NCBI GenBank assembly: GCA_963838495.1
Contig: CAWIRC010000001.1
Location: forward strand, 930,001 to 994,000
Direction: 5' to 3'
DNA from: JBEKIK01 sp963838495
Lineage (GTDB): Bacteria > Planctomycetota > Planctomycetia > Pirellulales > Thermoguttaceae
DNA length: 64,000 nucleotides
A program made the translations under genes and the position numbers. The notes below the pieces were generated by a model. The model was not told the origin of the DNA. It saw nothing but the letters and a program-made list of their open reading frames with translations, and did no database searches. Below are positions 38,896 through 47,417 of this stretch, in pieces. How positions within the stretch are numbered: the stretch's first letter is position 1; each line of letters opens with the position of its first letter.

Positions 38896-39618
38896 TTACA
38901 TTCGCTCGCCGATGATTATAAACACAGGCAGATGGGCCACTTTGGCAGATTCGCCCATTGCCGCATCTGCTGCCTGGATATTTGAGAGTTTGTTTTTTTC
39001 TTCATCCGTAAGCGGTAATCCCTTCAGTAAATCAAACCGGACGGACGACGGCGGCAAGAGTCGATCGAGCAAATTCACTTCATTGCTCCAGTCCGGGAGA
39101 TCCAACATGCCCGGCAATTTTCGGCCGATATGGGGATCGGCCCCGGCCCGGGTCAAGGCGGCGATCCAAAGATCGCGCGTGGCAATTTCCGGCGGATGTT
39201 CGATCATTCCCCCATAGTCCGGTTCAATCGCTACAAGCACGCCCTTGGGTTGCAATAGCCTGTGGATTTCTGATATCGCCGAAATGGCCTTGATCCAAAG
39301 AAACGCGAACTGGCAGAACACCAGGTCGAAACTGCCGTCGGCAAAGGGCAAGCGGAGCGCATCGCCGCAAACTCTTTCGGCGCCGGCGAATGCTTGATCA
39401 GATTGCGCCAACACGTTTTGGCGGCAGTCGAAGGCCACGACTTCGCCGCCCGAGCGGCGCAACAATTCATCCGTCACGGCCCCGAAGCCGCAGGCCAAAT
39501 CCAGAACCCTTCGGCGCCTGGCGATGCCGGCTTTGCGCAAGGCCCTTGCCCTTGCCGGCGCAAGCCACTGGGCCTGCTCATATATAAGATGCTCATGCGG
39601 AAGATCATATTCATTCAT
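38896..39618 (-). CDS. SAM-dependent class I methyltransferase
   Basis: 240 residues. Motif I VLDLACGFGAVTDELL binds SAM, the acidic residue of motif II is in VVAFDCRQNVLA, and a GDALRLPFADGSFDLVFCQF block (methyltransferase type 11) follows, then EIHRLLQPKGVLVAIEPDYG. The acceptor cannot be deduced. The N-terminus (HEHLIYEQAQWLAPARARAL) is shared by a subgroup of similar enzymes. It is monocistronic by position. Confidence 0.88.
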   Translation of the reverse strand: MNEYDLPHEHLIYEQAQWLAPARARALRKAGIARRRRVLDLACGFGAVTDELLRRSGGEVVAFDCRQNVLAQSDQAFAGAERVCGDALRLPFADGSFDLVFCQFAFLWIKAISAISEIHRLLQPKGVLVAIEPDYGGMIEHPPEIATRDLWIAALTRAGADPHIGRKLPGMLDLPDWSNEVNLLDRLLPPSSVRFDLLKGLPLTDEEKNKLSNIQAADAAMGESAKVAHLPVFIIIGERM

Positions 39619-39695
39619 TTAAGATGAACATTATTTATGCGTTGTATTTGTTTTATTGGTTTTCCCATGTTTCATTTATCTTCTGCCCGTCAGAT

Positions 39696-40094
39696 TCATA
39701 GAAGAATTGTGAATCCAGCCTGTTCGAAATGATGATCGGCAGTCAGCGCCTCCGTCAATCCTTCCTCCTGCATTATTATGAACGATGTACAGTCCGTAAG
39801 AGACCACTGCTTGTCTTCGCGACGGGAAAAAAGCGCCAGTCCTTTTTCCAGTAAATCGCGCGAAGCGGGAATAATTCGAACATTTGGATCCGAGTTTAAT
39901 CGGCCGGCAAGTTTCGAGAAAAGACTGCGCTGCCCGGTACCGGAAAATATGTTGCCTAGTTCCAGTAAAATAAAATCACTTAACAGCACAGGGCAATGTG
40001 AATCTTCTCCGACCTGTAACGCTTTTTCGTGGACGAGATCACGGGGATTGAGCAACGCCACATAAAACGACGTATCGGCAAAAAGAGGTTTCAT
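39696..40094 (-). CDS. PIN-domain ribonuclease toxin (VapC-like)
   Basis: 132 residues. PIN acidic residues: LFADTSFYVALLN (first Asp), an acidic residue in LSDFILLELGNIF, and SLTDCTSFIIMQE with the third and TADHHFEQAGF with the fourth. It probably cuts RNA when free of its antitoxin. It overlaps the upstream antitoxin by 4 bases (40091-40094), the standard toxin-antitoxin arrangement. Confidence 0.88.
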   Translation of the reverse strand: MKPLFADTSFYVALLNPRDLVHEKALQVGEDSHCPVLLSDFILLELGNIFSGTGQRSLFSKLAGRLNSDPNVRIIPASRDLLEKGLALFSRREDKQWSLTDCTSFIIMQEEGLTEALTADHHFEQAGFTILL

Positions 40095-40327
40095 TGCCGT
40101 TTAGGCACTCCATAAAGGTAATGGTCAAGGTTAATGGAAGCGTCCGGCGGCAATCCCTCGGCCTTGCCGATAAGGTCTTTCAGTCCTTCACACAAACTGG
40201 GATATTTTTCTTCATTGCCGGGGGTGTTTTCAGCGTGGAAATGCACTTCGACAACGGCCCCTTCAGGCAGCGTCTGCCTGTCATCAAGCCGAATTACACC
40301 GTTTTCAACGCGACCTCGATAAACCAT
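40091..40327 (-). CDS. Antitoxin partner of the PIN toxin (AF2212-like)
   Basis: 78 residues. The N-terminal half, YRGRVENGVIRLDDRQTLPE then GAVVEVHF, is the small beta-strand domain of AF2212/DUF104-type antitoxins. The C-terminal half (SLCEGLKDLIGKAEGLPPDA) would wrap around the toxin, and NLDHYLYGVPKR ends it. Overlap with the toxin gene by ATGA. The complex probably represses its own promoter. Confidence 0.85.
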   Translation of the reverse strand: MVYRGRVENGVIRLDDRQTLPEGAVVEVHFHAENTPGNEEKYPSLCEGLKDLIGKAEGLPPDASINLDHYLYGVPKRQ

Positions 40328-40406
40328 TTAAAAACCTCTGACATATTATACGTTGTTTTATTACCACCGTCAAAGAGCGTTGAAAGTAAAACGTATCCCA
40401 ATTTAT

Positions 40407-42312
40407 TTATCTTCCGCCGCCGGCGCAGTGCAGGCGCAGGCGCAGCCAGCGCACTGCGCATCCGCCGCCGAAGCCGCCTCCACCCCCGCCGCTGGAAGAG
40501 GCGTCGGACAGGGCCTGGAATATCTCGCCGGTAACGTGGTCCGCGCCGCTGAGGTCGAGAAATCCGCCGGCCGATTGGCCAGTGCCCAGCGAGCCGGGCG
40601 CGATGGACGAGGCCAGGCTGCCCATGGTGTTTTCAGCCCAGCCGGAAAACGATGAAGCTACATCTTTAAACGTTGTTTGGCCCGGGATGCTTGGCACGGA
40701 ACTCGGCACGGCAGGCGCGCCGGGCATGGACATGGGACCGCCCCGCATCCACATCGGCTGATATGGCCACCCATAAAACACCGTGGGATAGTGGTCGTCC
40801 ATGAGTATCCATTCGAAATTCCGGTCAACCGTGGCCTGGCGTTGGGGGATGTCGCCTATGGCCGCCGCCTGCTCGGCCGCCCGCTTGATTATCGAGCGGT
40901 AATAATCCTGCGTTTCGCGGAGGTTGAAACCGGCCATGCGCGGCAGCCCCGTCGATGAGTTGCCGCATGGGCACGCCAAAGTTAATATCTTTCACCGGTT
41001 TGCCGGGATTTTTCTCCAAAAGGAACAAGAAAGGCTCCTCGTACGAATGCACGACAATGCCGTTTTTCTGCGCGGCGTCGCGATAAAACTGCGTATGCTG
41101 ATCTTTTGTGGGCGGAACCTGATCTAGCTGTGTTTTCAGTTGAAAATTATCGTTCACCGCGACTATGAGCGGATCGGCGCTGGTTTGCCGCAAAATACCC
41201 TTTTTCAACATGCCGAAGATCACCAGTCCAAGAACCTTGGCTACGGGCAGTTCCAGGAGCACGGCGGCCTCCGAGGCGGTCAGCCCGCGCTTGATCCCAC
41301 CGCCTTCGACTTGTGCGATGGGCGGCATGTAGTGCATCTTGCGCTTGCCCAGCAGCCATTCGTTCAGGCCGATCAGCACTACAACCGCCGGCATCGACGC
41401 CAAATGCCAACAGGGATAAAAATAAAAAACAATGCACGCCAGCCCGGAAAGGATAAAGAATACTGAAAAACCCGTGCCGCCGCTGAAACGAAAATACAAG
41501 AACGCGAATAACGCCACGAAAATCGCCCCACAAGTCCACCGGGCCTGCGGAGATTCGCTGAACCAGTTCAGAAGCAAGTCCAAGGCCGTCACCCTGATGA
41601 CCGCAATATTGCCCTTGGGGAATGAAACGCCCATTTCATATTCTTTTTTGTGCTGTTTGGTAAGATGCCCTGTAGGAAACTGCCAAAAAACTATCACGCC
41701 TTCCTTGGTCAATGCCTTCTTATCGAACGGGCGATCTTGATACAATGCCTGATCCGGTTTTACGTCCTTGGGCAACAGTATCATTATTTGGATATGCGTG
41801 TTGCCCGTTACGTATTGATCGCCGAACCACGTGGGCGTGATGCGCAGCGAGGCGTAGTCTTTCCGCGTCGTATCCTGGTAAACCATTTTCGGCATTGTGA
41901 ATTCCACGCGCAGCTTGCCGGATCTGCCGGGCATTATCGTGCCGGCGTCTAAGTGAACTTCAAAACCTATGGAGATTTCAGTCGATGGCCGGATATCGTG
42001 CAAAGGCTGATCGTCGATCCAGGCCCGGATGTCGGCCAACCGATAACCGGCGTGCGGCGTGCCGATATCGACGATGTCAATGGGATGCGCTCCCGGATTG
42101 TTGTGAAATTCGATGGAATACTCGATTTTCGCCGAGCCGTCGGGCTGAACAGCCGCGAACATCATAATTTTGGGCACCGAGAAAGAATAATCCTGGGCCG
42201 CGGCCAATGATGCAATTGCAAACGGCAAGATCATGCCGAAAAACAATAGTTTTATTGCAAAATGCAAATTGCAAATTGCATATTTCAAATTGCCTGACGA
42301 TTCATCCTTCAT
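40407..42312 (-). CDS. DUF2207-like membrane protein with Gly/Cys/Ala tail (frameshifted)
   Basis: Frame-corrected about 635 residues. Signal segment LLFFGMILPFAIASLAAAQD, a beta-rich extracytoplasmic domain (DYSFSVPKIMMFAAVQPDGS onward, to about residue 250), three or four helices (CGAIFVALFAFLYFRFSG, VFFILSGLACIVFYFYPCWH), then a cytosolic domain with GLTASEAAVLLELPVAKVL and LVIFGMLKKGIL (winged-helix-like), all DUF2207-type features. The frame shifts in a G run at 40946-40950: removing one G gives LIDGLPRMAGFNLRETQDYY. The last 60 residues end SSSGGGGGGFGGGCA and CAGGGR. Between them two small frame changes (+1 and +2) hide a TGC GCC repeat, so the ancestral tail was probably a longer Cys-Ala run. 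It overlaps the degenerate radical-SAM gene at 42302-42312 and is likely in its operon. Confidence 0.8.
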
Positions 42313-43690
42313 CCTTCATCCTTTCAGGCGCGACCGACCAACCCGGGGTTGGTGCCCGTCGCGGCTTTATGTCATATTGGGGTCGGGGCTTTATTTTTTC
42401 CGCGGCGGCCCAGCCTTGCGGATTGCGGGGACAGTCGGCCGCGCAGATTGCCAGTCCCGGGCAGGTGGAACAATGCGTGTCGGCCTCCAAGCGCCGCCGA
42501 TAATCCACGTACACCGTCCGCCTGGCAATTGTATCCCAAGATTCTTTGACAATATTGCCCGGCGAATGGTATGGCCCGCGTGCGGGAATCACGTAACCGT
42601 CCGGGTCGACACGGATCGCGCTGTCGCCGCTGGTCCGCGGACCGCGGCATACCTGGTCGCCAAGCGGCAGTTCCGGGTTGTATCGGACGGGCGGATACCA
42701 CAAAAGCCGCAGGCGGTAACGCTCCGCGGTTTCTTCGGCCATGGCCGCCGCCTGGACAAGTTCATCGGCGAGCAGTGCCCCGCCGGCTTGCTCGGCCGGG
42801 TCGGTTGTGGCAATGGCAAACAGGCAGGCGTTGACCACCCCGTGGTCGGCGATCTCGGCCAGCGTGTCGTCGATGGTTTTTAGCGTAGGCTTCACTAGCG
42901 CAATGACCACCACCGGACAGACCTCGCGTTTCTGGGCCATGATCATGGCTTTGACGGCGAGTTTGTAATCGTTTTTGCCGGCCAGGCCGTCGTGTATTTG
43001 TTCATCTATGGAAAGGCAATACACGTCGAGGTGGTCCAGGCCGGCTTGGGCCAAGTCGGGGATGCGGGCGCAATGGGCCAGGTCGCTGCCCCGCCCACGA
43101 ACACCGGTTATCAACCCTAAATCCTCGGCCTTTTCCACCGCGCGGATCAGGTCTTTCTCTACTGGGTCTTTTCCCGCGATGATCGTCACGTGCGGGATGC
43201 CCTCGTCCCACAGGCGGCTCAGAATAGGCTCCATGTAAAACGGCTTGCACAGCGGCACGTCGGCCGAGATAGGCCGTTCCAAGGGCGCCGCATGGGGCGA
43301 AAACGAAGGATCGGCCGGATTGAGAATCGGGTAATCGTGATGCGGTTTTTCCAAAGATGTAATCAAAGAGAGCACGTGATTTATGTCGGCCGCCACTTGA
43401 GGCCCGGTAACGCCCTTGAAGGCCTTTTTTAGAGTTTCCAGGATCGCGTATTCGTCCTGGCCTTCTAAAAGTCCCTTGGCGATTATCACGCCCGACGGAT
43501 GCAAGCGCACCGCGCATGCGGCATTGGCCAGCAGCACGCCGTTGCCGCTGGCATTGACGCGGAGATGGAACCTGGCCTGGGCGCCGTCGGCCTGGCGCAT
43601 GTAATGGTATAAACCCGGCTCTATGCCCGCCTGGGCAATAGCCGATCCGCGTTTAGTAAAAAAGTTTTTGAAACTATTTTTCCAATTCAT
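42302..43690 (-). CDS. SPASM-domain protein with degenerate radical-SAM barrel and PqqD-like N-terminus
   Basis: 462 residues. Residues about 25-120 resemble a PqqD-like peptide-binding domain (VRLHPSGVIIAKGLLEGQDE). The central part follows a radical-SAM barrel (IPHVTIIAGKDPVEKDLIRA, then LGLITGVRGRG in place of the usual LxTNG), but the CxxxCxxC motif for the SAM-binding cluster is missing: the matching place reads SADVPLCKPFYMEP. The SPASM region is kept: ETSGDSAIRVDPDGYVIPAR is matched here by RTSGDSAIRVDPDG, and the Cys cluster HCSTCPGLAICAADCPRN. It is a paralogue of the active enzyme encoded upstream (43790-45253), so a non-catalytic partner subunit is plausible, as in other systems that pair a radical-SAM protein with a SPASM protein lacking the SAM cluster. 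The 3' end (ERMKDEG) matches the end of its neighbour. Confidence 0.82.
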   Translation of the reverse strand: MNWKNSFKNFFTKRGSAIAQAGIEPGLYHYMRQADGAQARFHLRVNASGNGVLLANAACAVRLHPSGVIIAKGLLEGQDEYAILETLKKAFKGVTGPQVAADINHVLSLITSLEKPHHDYPILNPADPSFSPHAAPLERPISADVPLCKPFYMEPILSRLWDEGIPHVTIIAGKDPVEKDLIRAVEKAEDLGLITGVRGRGSDLAHCARIPDLAQAGLDHLDVYCLSIDEQIHDGLAGKNDYKLAVKAMIMAQKREVCPVVVIALVKPTLKTIDDTLAEIADHGVVNACLFAIATTDPAEQAGGALLADELVQAAAMAEETAERYRLRLLWYPPVRYNPELPLGDQVCRGPRTSGDSAIRVDPDGYVIPARGPYHSPGNIVKESWDTIARRTVYVDYRRRLEADTHCSTCPGLAICAADCPRNPQGWAAAEKIKPRPQYDIKPRRAPTPGWSVAPERMKDEG

Positions 43691-43789
43691 CCTGCATCCT
43701 TCGTCGCTCTGACCTTCCTAATTCATCGCGAAACCGCAAGCGGTTTAATCAACCATATAAACTGGGCAATAAATTGCCCAGCCCTCCAC

Positions 43790-45253
43790 TTATCCCTCAT
43801 CCTTCATTCTTTCCAGCCGGCAGCCGCCGCCACACAAAGACAGGTCCGGACATTGCCGGCAATGCTCGGACAGGCCACATTTCTCCGGATTGCTAACTCG
43901 CTCGCGGAAACCGCGAAACAAATCACTATTCCAAATGCGCCGCCAGGGATCGCGGAGTATATTGCCGGCGGCGACGTAATATGATTGGCAAGGCAGCACG
44001 TCGCCGTTGGGTTCGATGCACATGGAATACTCGCCGGCATTGCACCGCCTGGGCCCGAGTTCCAATTCCAGGGGCGAAAGGCGGCAATAATCGGTGGGCG
44101 TGTACCATAAAAATCGCATCCCCAAGGACTGGGCGCGATCGCGCACGGCCGGTAGAACGTGACGCAGTTGATCTACCCGAACGGCATCGCCGCAATGCAA
44201 TCCCCGCCCGGAAAAAATCATCCCGTTCATGGCAAAGGTTTTCAGTCCCAGCCGCTGGAGAAAATCAACGGTCTTAACGGCGTGTTCGACGTTCAGCCGT
44301 GTAAGCGTTGTGTTGGTTATGACGTGAAGCCCGGCGCTTATTGCATTTGTGATCCCGCGGCAGGTTTCCTCGAACGATTCGGCTTGAGTCATGTGGTTGT
44401 GGACGTCTGGGCGGCAGGATTCAAGGGTTATCTGTACGTGGCTTAATCCGGCGCGTACCAGAGAATCGGTGAATTCCCGGCTGGCCAGGCGGCGGCCGTT
44501 GGTGTTCAGGCCGGTAATCAGGCCGAGATGTTCCGCGGTGCGGATCAGTTCTGTCAGTGCCGGATGCAAAGTCGGCTCGCCGCCGGTGAAAATCACGTGC
44601 GGAACGCCGATTATTTTTAATTTACGCAGGATTTTTAGCCATTGCCGAGGCGTTAGGCCCTCACCCTGGCCCTCTCCCAAAGGGAGAGGGGAGCGGAATT
44701 GCGCACGGTTGTAGCAGTGCCGGCATGCATTGTTGCAGCCGTAAGTCAGGGCTAAATCCGCCTTATAAGGAGCGGCGACCGGAGTGCTAAACGGCCCTGA
44801 GCGCTTTGCATCCAAATCGCAAGTCGGGCAGGCATCGATAGTGGTCGAAATATGATTTACCAGATCGTACATCCGATCGATGTGCCCTCGAATATCGCCG
44901 TTTCTCACAAGATTGAATCGACCTTTTAAGATCGGGACAACATGTTCTCGCGGCAAACCGTCCAAGGCCGATTTGACGATAATCGTTGCGGATGGATTTA
45001 AATGAATAGTGTCGTTCGCATCGACAAATAGAATGCCTTTCCCGCCCCCTTCGACACGCAAGTGGATCCTCCGTTTTCCGCCCGGAGGATACAAATAATA
45101 TGTAAACAACCCGGGCTGCAACGCCAACCTTGTCCGCACCAACATCCACCATCCTTGCACGTCGCGGCGCAAGGCGGCAAAGGGACGCTTAAGCCAGCCC
45201 AGCAGGACGATTTTAAAAATCGTCCTACAGACTGCGCCATCGACGTTTACCAT
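43790..45253 (-). CDS. Radical SAM/SPASM peptide-modifying enzyme with PqqD-like N-terminus
   Basis: About 487 residues from ATG 45253, which overlaps the upstream stop (ATGGTAA). Residues about 60-150 are PqqD-like (DTIHLNPSATIIVKSALDGL), a leader-peptide-binding fold. Radical-SAM core: LALTYGCNNACRHCYNRAQF holds the CxxxCxxC cluster, VIFTGGEPTLHPAL is the GGE motif, and GLITGLNTNGRRL follows. SPASM: CGLSEHCRQCPDLSLCGGGC with the auxiliary cluster cysteines. Such enzymes install thioether or C-C bonds in peptides. Two palindromic repeats sit in its coding sequence in frame: SPLPLGEGQGEG just after the SAM cluster (44652-44695) and TIFKIVLL near the start (45204-45226). No short precursor peptide is obvious nearby. 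Confidence 0.88.
   Translation of the reverse strand: MVNVDGAVCRTIFKIVLLGWLKRPFAALRRDVQGWWMLVRTRLALQPGLFTYYLYPPGGKRRIHLRVEGGGKGILFVDANDTIHLNPSATIIVKSALDGLPREHVVPILKGRFNLVRNGDIRGHIDRMYDLVNHISTTIDACPTCDLDAKRSGPFSTPVAAPYKADLALTYGCNNACRHCYNRAQFRSPLPLGEGQGEGLTPRQWLKILRKLKIIGVPHVIFTGGEPTLHPALTELIRTAEHLGLITGLNTNGRRLASREFTDSLVRAGLSHVQITLESCRPDVHNHMTQAESFEETCRGITNAISAGLHVITNTTLTRLNVEHAVKTVDFLQRLGLKTFAMNGMIFSGRGLHCGDAVRVDQLRHVLPAVRDRAQSLGMRFLWYTPTDYCRLSPLELELGPRRCNAGEYSMCIEPNGDVLPCQSYYVAAGNILRDPWRRIWNSDLFRGFRERVSNPEKCGLSEHCRQCPDLSLCGGGCRLERMKDEG
44652..44695. repeat. Palindromic dispersed repeat inside the radical-SAM gene
   Basis: CCCTCACCCTGGCCCTCTCC followed by CAAAGGGAGAGGGG, same family as 21098-21140. 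It keeps the reading frame and adds SPLPLGEGQGEG between the SAM-cluster loop and LTPRQWLKIL. Confidence 0.85.
45204..45226. repeat. Perfect palindrome in the radical-SAM gene start
   Basis: AGGACGATTTT (45204-45214) and AAAATCGTCCT (45216-45226), one base between. It encodes TIFKIVLL just after the start of the radical-SAM protein. The style is that of an intergenic palindromic repeat which has been absorbed into the gene. Confidence 0.7.
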
Positions 45254-45588
45254 TTCGGCGCTTCCTCCAACTGATAAGCCGAACCGCAATAAGGACAGTT
45301 GATGAAAATTCCGCCCGCACGCACGCTTATCGAATCCTTGTTCAAAATGCCTCCGCAGGAACGGCATTTCATTTGTTCTAAATTCACGTCGCCGGACAAA
45401 TCGATTTTTTGCACCAATGTCGTCTCAACAGGTTTTGGTTTCAATAATGCCAGCAATACCAGCGCTCCCGCGGCAGCCAATAATATTACGCCCACCACTA
45501 TGCGCATGAATTGTCCTTGGGCGCCGACGACAAACATAATTCCCAAAAATGCCAGTACCGCAGCCAGTGGATAAGCAATGAGTTTCAT
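45247..45588 (-). CDS. Small membrane protein with C-terminal zinc ribbon
   Basis: 113 residues. Two hydrophobic helices (LIAYPLAAVLAFLGIMFVVG, MRIVVGVILLAAAGALVLLA), then a cytosolic zinc ribbon with MKCRSCGGILNKDS and FINCPYCGSAYQLEE (CxxC-x22-CxxC). The stop overlaps the start of the radical-SAM gene (ATGGTAA), so the two proteins are translated together. Family not recognised. It is the first gene of the four-gene leftward unit that ends with the Cys-tailed DUF2207-like protein. Confidence 0.85.
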   Translation of the reverse strand: MKLIAYPLAAVLAFLGIMFVVGAQGQFMRIVVGVILLAAAGALVLLALLKPKPVETTLVQKIDLSGDVNLEQMKCRSCGGILNKDSISVRAGGIFINCPYCGSAYQLEEAPKW

Positions 45589-45813
45589 GATAAAAGACTA
45601 ATGATTCGGATTCGTATAATGAGAACCCTTAAAGCCGCCTGCGGTTTTGCGCCGCCTACCATACTCTTTCCGCTCCGAGTATATCAAACTGCACGCACAC
45701 TTCAAACCGCTTATCAGTACTTCGGACGGAACCTTTACATCTTGATCAGGCGGCCGTAATCGCCATCTCATATACCCCCCTAATTTAGTAATCAAAAAAT
45801 CCAAACAAATCTA

Positions 45814-45861
45814 TTGACAACCGATATATAGATTTGCTATATATAGATTGCCGATACATAG
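45814..45861 (+). promoter_or_regulatory. PadR promoter with three operator-like repeats
   Basis: TTGACA at 45814-45819 and TATATA at 45838-45843 (spacer 18, preceded by TG at -14/-13). Repeats CCGATATATAGATT (45821-45834), GCTATATATAGATT (45836-45849) and CCGATACATAG (45851-45861) cover the promoter. They suggest autorepression by the PadR protein encoded immediately downstream. Confidence 0.65.
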
Positions 45862-45872
45862 AAAGGAACGTT

Positions 45873-46238
45873 ATGGCGGACAAAACTAGCGGCGAAATGA
45901 TTCGAGGAAACCTGGATCTGCTTGTGCTCTCAACGCTGGCAAACGAGCCAAAATACGGCTACCTCATCCAGCAAAGCCTGGCCGCGGCAACCGGCGGGCT
46001 GATGAGCGTGCAGGCCGGAACCCTATATCCCATGCTGCATCGGCTGGAGGCCGAAAGGCTGATACGCAGCCGCTGGGACGAAACCACCGGCCGGAAGCGA
46101 AAATGGTACGAACTTACTCCGGCCGGGCAAAAGCGCTTGCACCAGCAGGCTCATCGGTGGCGGGAGTATGCCGATTGCGTGTGGCGGATGCTCGGCCCGG
46201 TGTTTGGCGGGACGTGCAATCCGGTGGGGGGTGTGTGA
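45873..46238 (+). CDS. PadR family transcriptional regulator
   Basis: 121 residues from ATG 45873, chosen over a start at 45834 because GAAAGGAACG lies just upstream and the promoter overlaps the earlier start. Winged helix: MIRGNLDLLVLSTLANEPKY, GYLIQQSL, the recognition region MSVQAGTLYPMLHRLEAERL, and the wing RKRKWYELTPAGQKRL. PadR proteins usually repress themselves and a membrane or export gene. The stop overlaps the next start (TGATG), so the next protein is its likely partner. Confidence 0.92.
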   Translation: MADKTSGEMIRGNLDLLVLSTLANEPKYGYLIQQSLAAATGGLMSVQAGTLYPMLHRLEAERLIRSRWDETTGRKRKWYELTPAGQKRLHQQAHRWREYADCVWRMLGPVFGGTCNPVGGV

Positions 46239-47417
46239 TGGTCGGTGGAATGTCTCCGGAAGAATTCCAGAATTATCTGGGCCTGCTCAGCCGCCTGTTA
46301 CGGCTCAGGGCGAGCGAGCGGGAATCGATCGAGGAGGAGTTGCGCTCCCACCTCGAAGAGCGCCTGGCGGCATTGACCGCCAAGGGAATCGAGCCGGCTC
46401 GGGCGGTGTCCATGGCACTGGCGGAATTTGGCGACGCGGCCGCGTTGGCCGCCGAGTTCACCGCCGTTTCTCGACTTTACAAGAGGAGATGGATCATGCG
46501 TCTTACGGTCGGATCGATTGCGGCCAGCATAATCATGGCCGCCGCGTTGGTTTCATATTGGCCGGGCCGAACCGGCCCGATCAACCCAAAACGAGGCCCA
46601 AGCCCAGCAGGGCGATAAGGTCGTGGCATCGAGCGACTCTAAACAGGAAAAACCCGGGCCAAAAGACGTATTTGCCGGGGAAAAACCCGATGCAAACGCA
46701 CAAACCCGGGCAAAACTGGAAAAACTCACCAAAGCCGAATTTGCAGATACGCCGCTATCACAAGTATTGGATTATTTTGCCCATGAACTTGATATCCAGT
46801 TTCACATGGATGTCAAACCATTAAGCGAAGCAGGCATAACACCGGATACACCTGTTACGTTTGATTTACATAATGTACCGGCAGAAATGATATTGCGGTG
46901 GGTATTAAGGGATCTTGGCGATATCACGTATTACCTTGACAATGGAGTGATTATCGTTACTACGAAGGATGAGGCATGCTCAAGACTCGAAACACAAGTT
47001 TATCGCGTCGATGACCTGATATTTTATCCACTGGCAGCAAAAAGCAAGGAAACTACGGATGGTTCTGCAAATGAACCAAACAAAATTTATTATGATTCCC
47101 TAATGGAATTGATCACGGGAGCCGTGCGTTCTCAAACTTGGGCTGGAGTCGGCGGACCGGGTTCAATCAGCCCGTACCGTGGAACGCTGGTCATTTCACA
47201 AACAGCCGAAGTACACCAAGAGATTCAAAAACTGCTGAAAGACTTACGTAAGTCGATGAATCCAGACATTGAGGATGAATTCAATCCGTCATACAGGTAC
47301 GGCGTGGGCGGGATGAGTGGAAGCATAAGCTCCGTGGAATCGAGAAGCAAAGAATCCGAAAAAAAAGATGCGGCAAAACCTTCTCCTGAAAAGGAGAAAA
47401 AGGGGCCGAAACCTTGA
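46238..47417 (+). CDS. Membrane protein: permease-prefix-like domain plus secretin-N-like domain (frameshifted)
   Basis: The first part (MVGGMSPEEFQNYLGLLSRL onward) carries a permease-prefix/HAAS-like region, SIEEELRSHLEERLAAL and ARAVSMALAEFGDAAALAAE, then one helix, LTVGSIAASIIMAAALVSYW. A shift at about 46581-46590 (removing one C gives INQNEAQAQQGDKVV) joins it to a soluble part of about 265 residues: LEKLTKAEFADTPLSQVLDY and VTFDLHNVPAEMILRWVLRD then GDITYYLDNGVIIVTT, similar to the short secretin/TonB N-terminal (STN-like) domain. The tail is Lys/Glu/Pro-rich. If the shift is real the second half could begin at GTG 46623 without a good ribosome site. PadR/HAAS pairs are common; joining to an STN-like domain is unusual. 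Confidence 0.72.
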
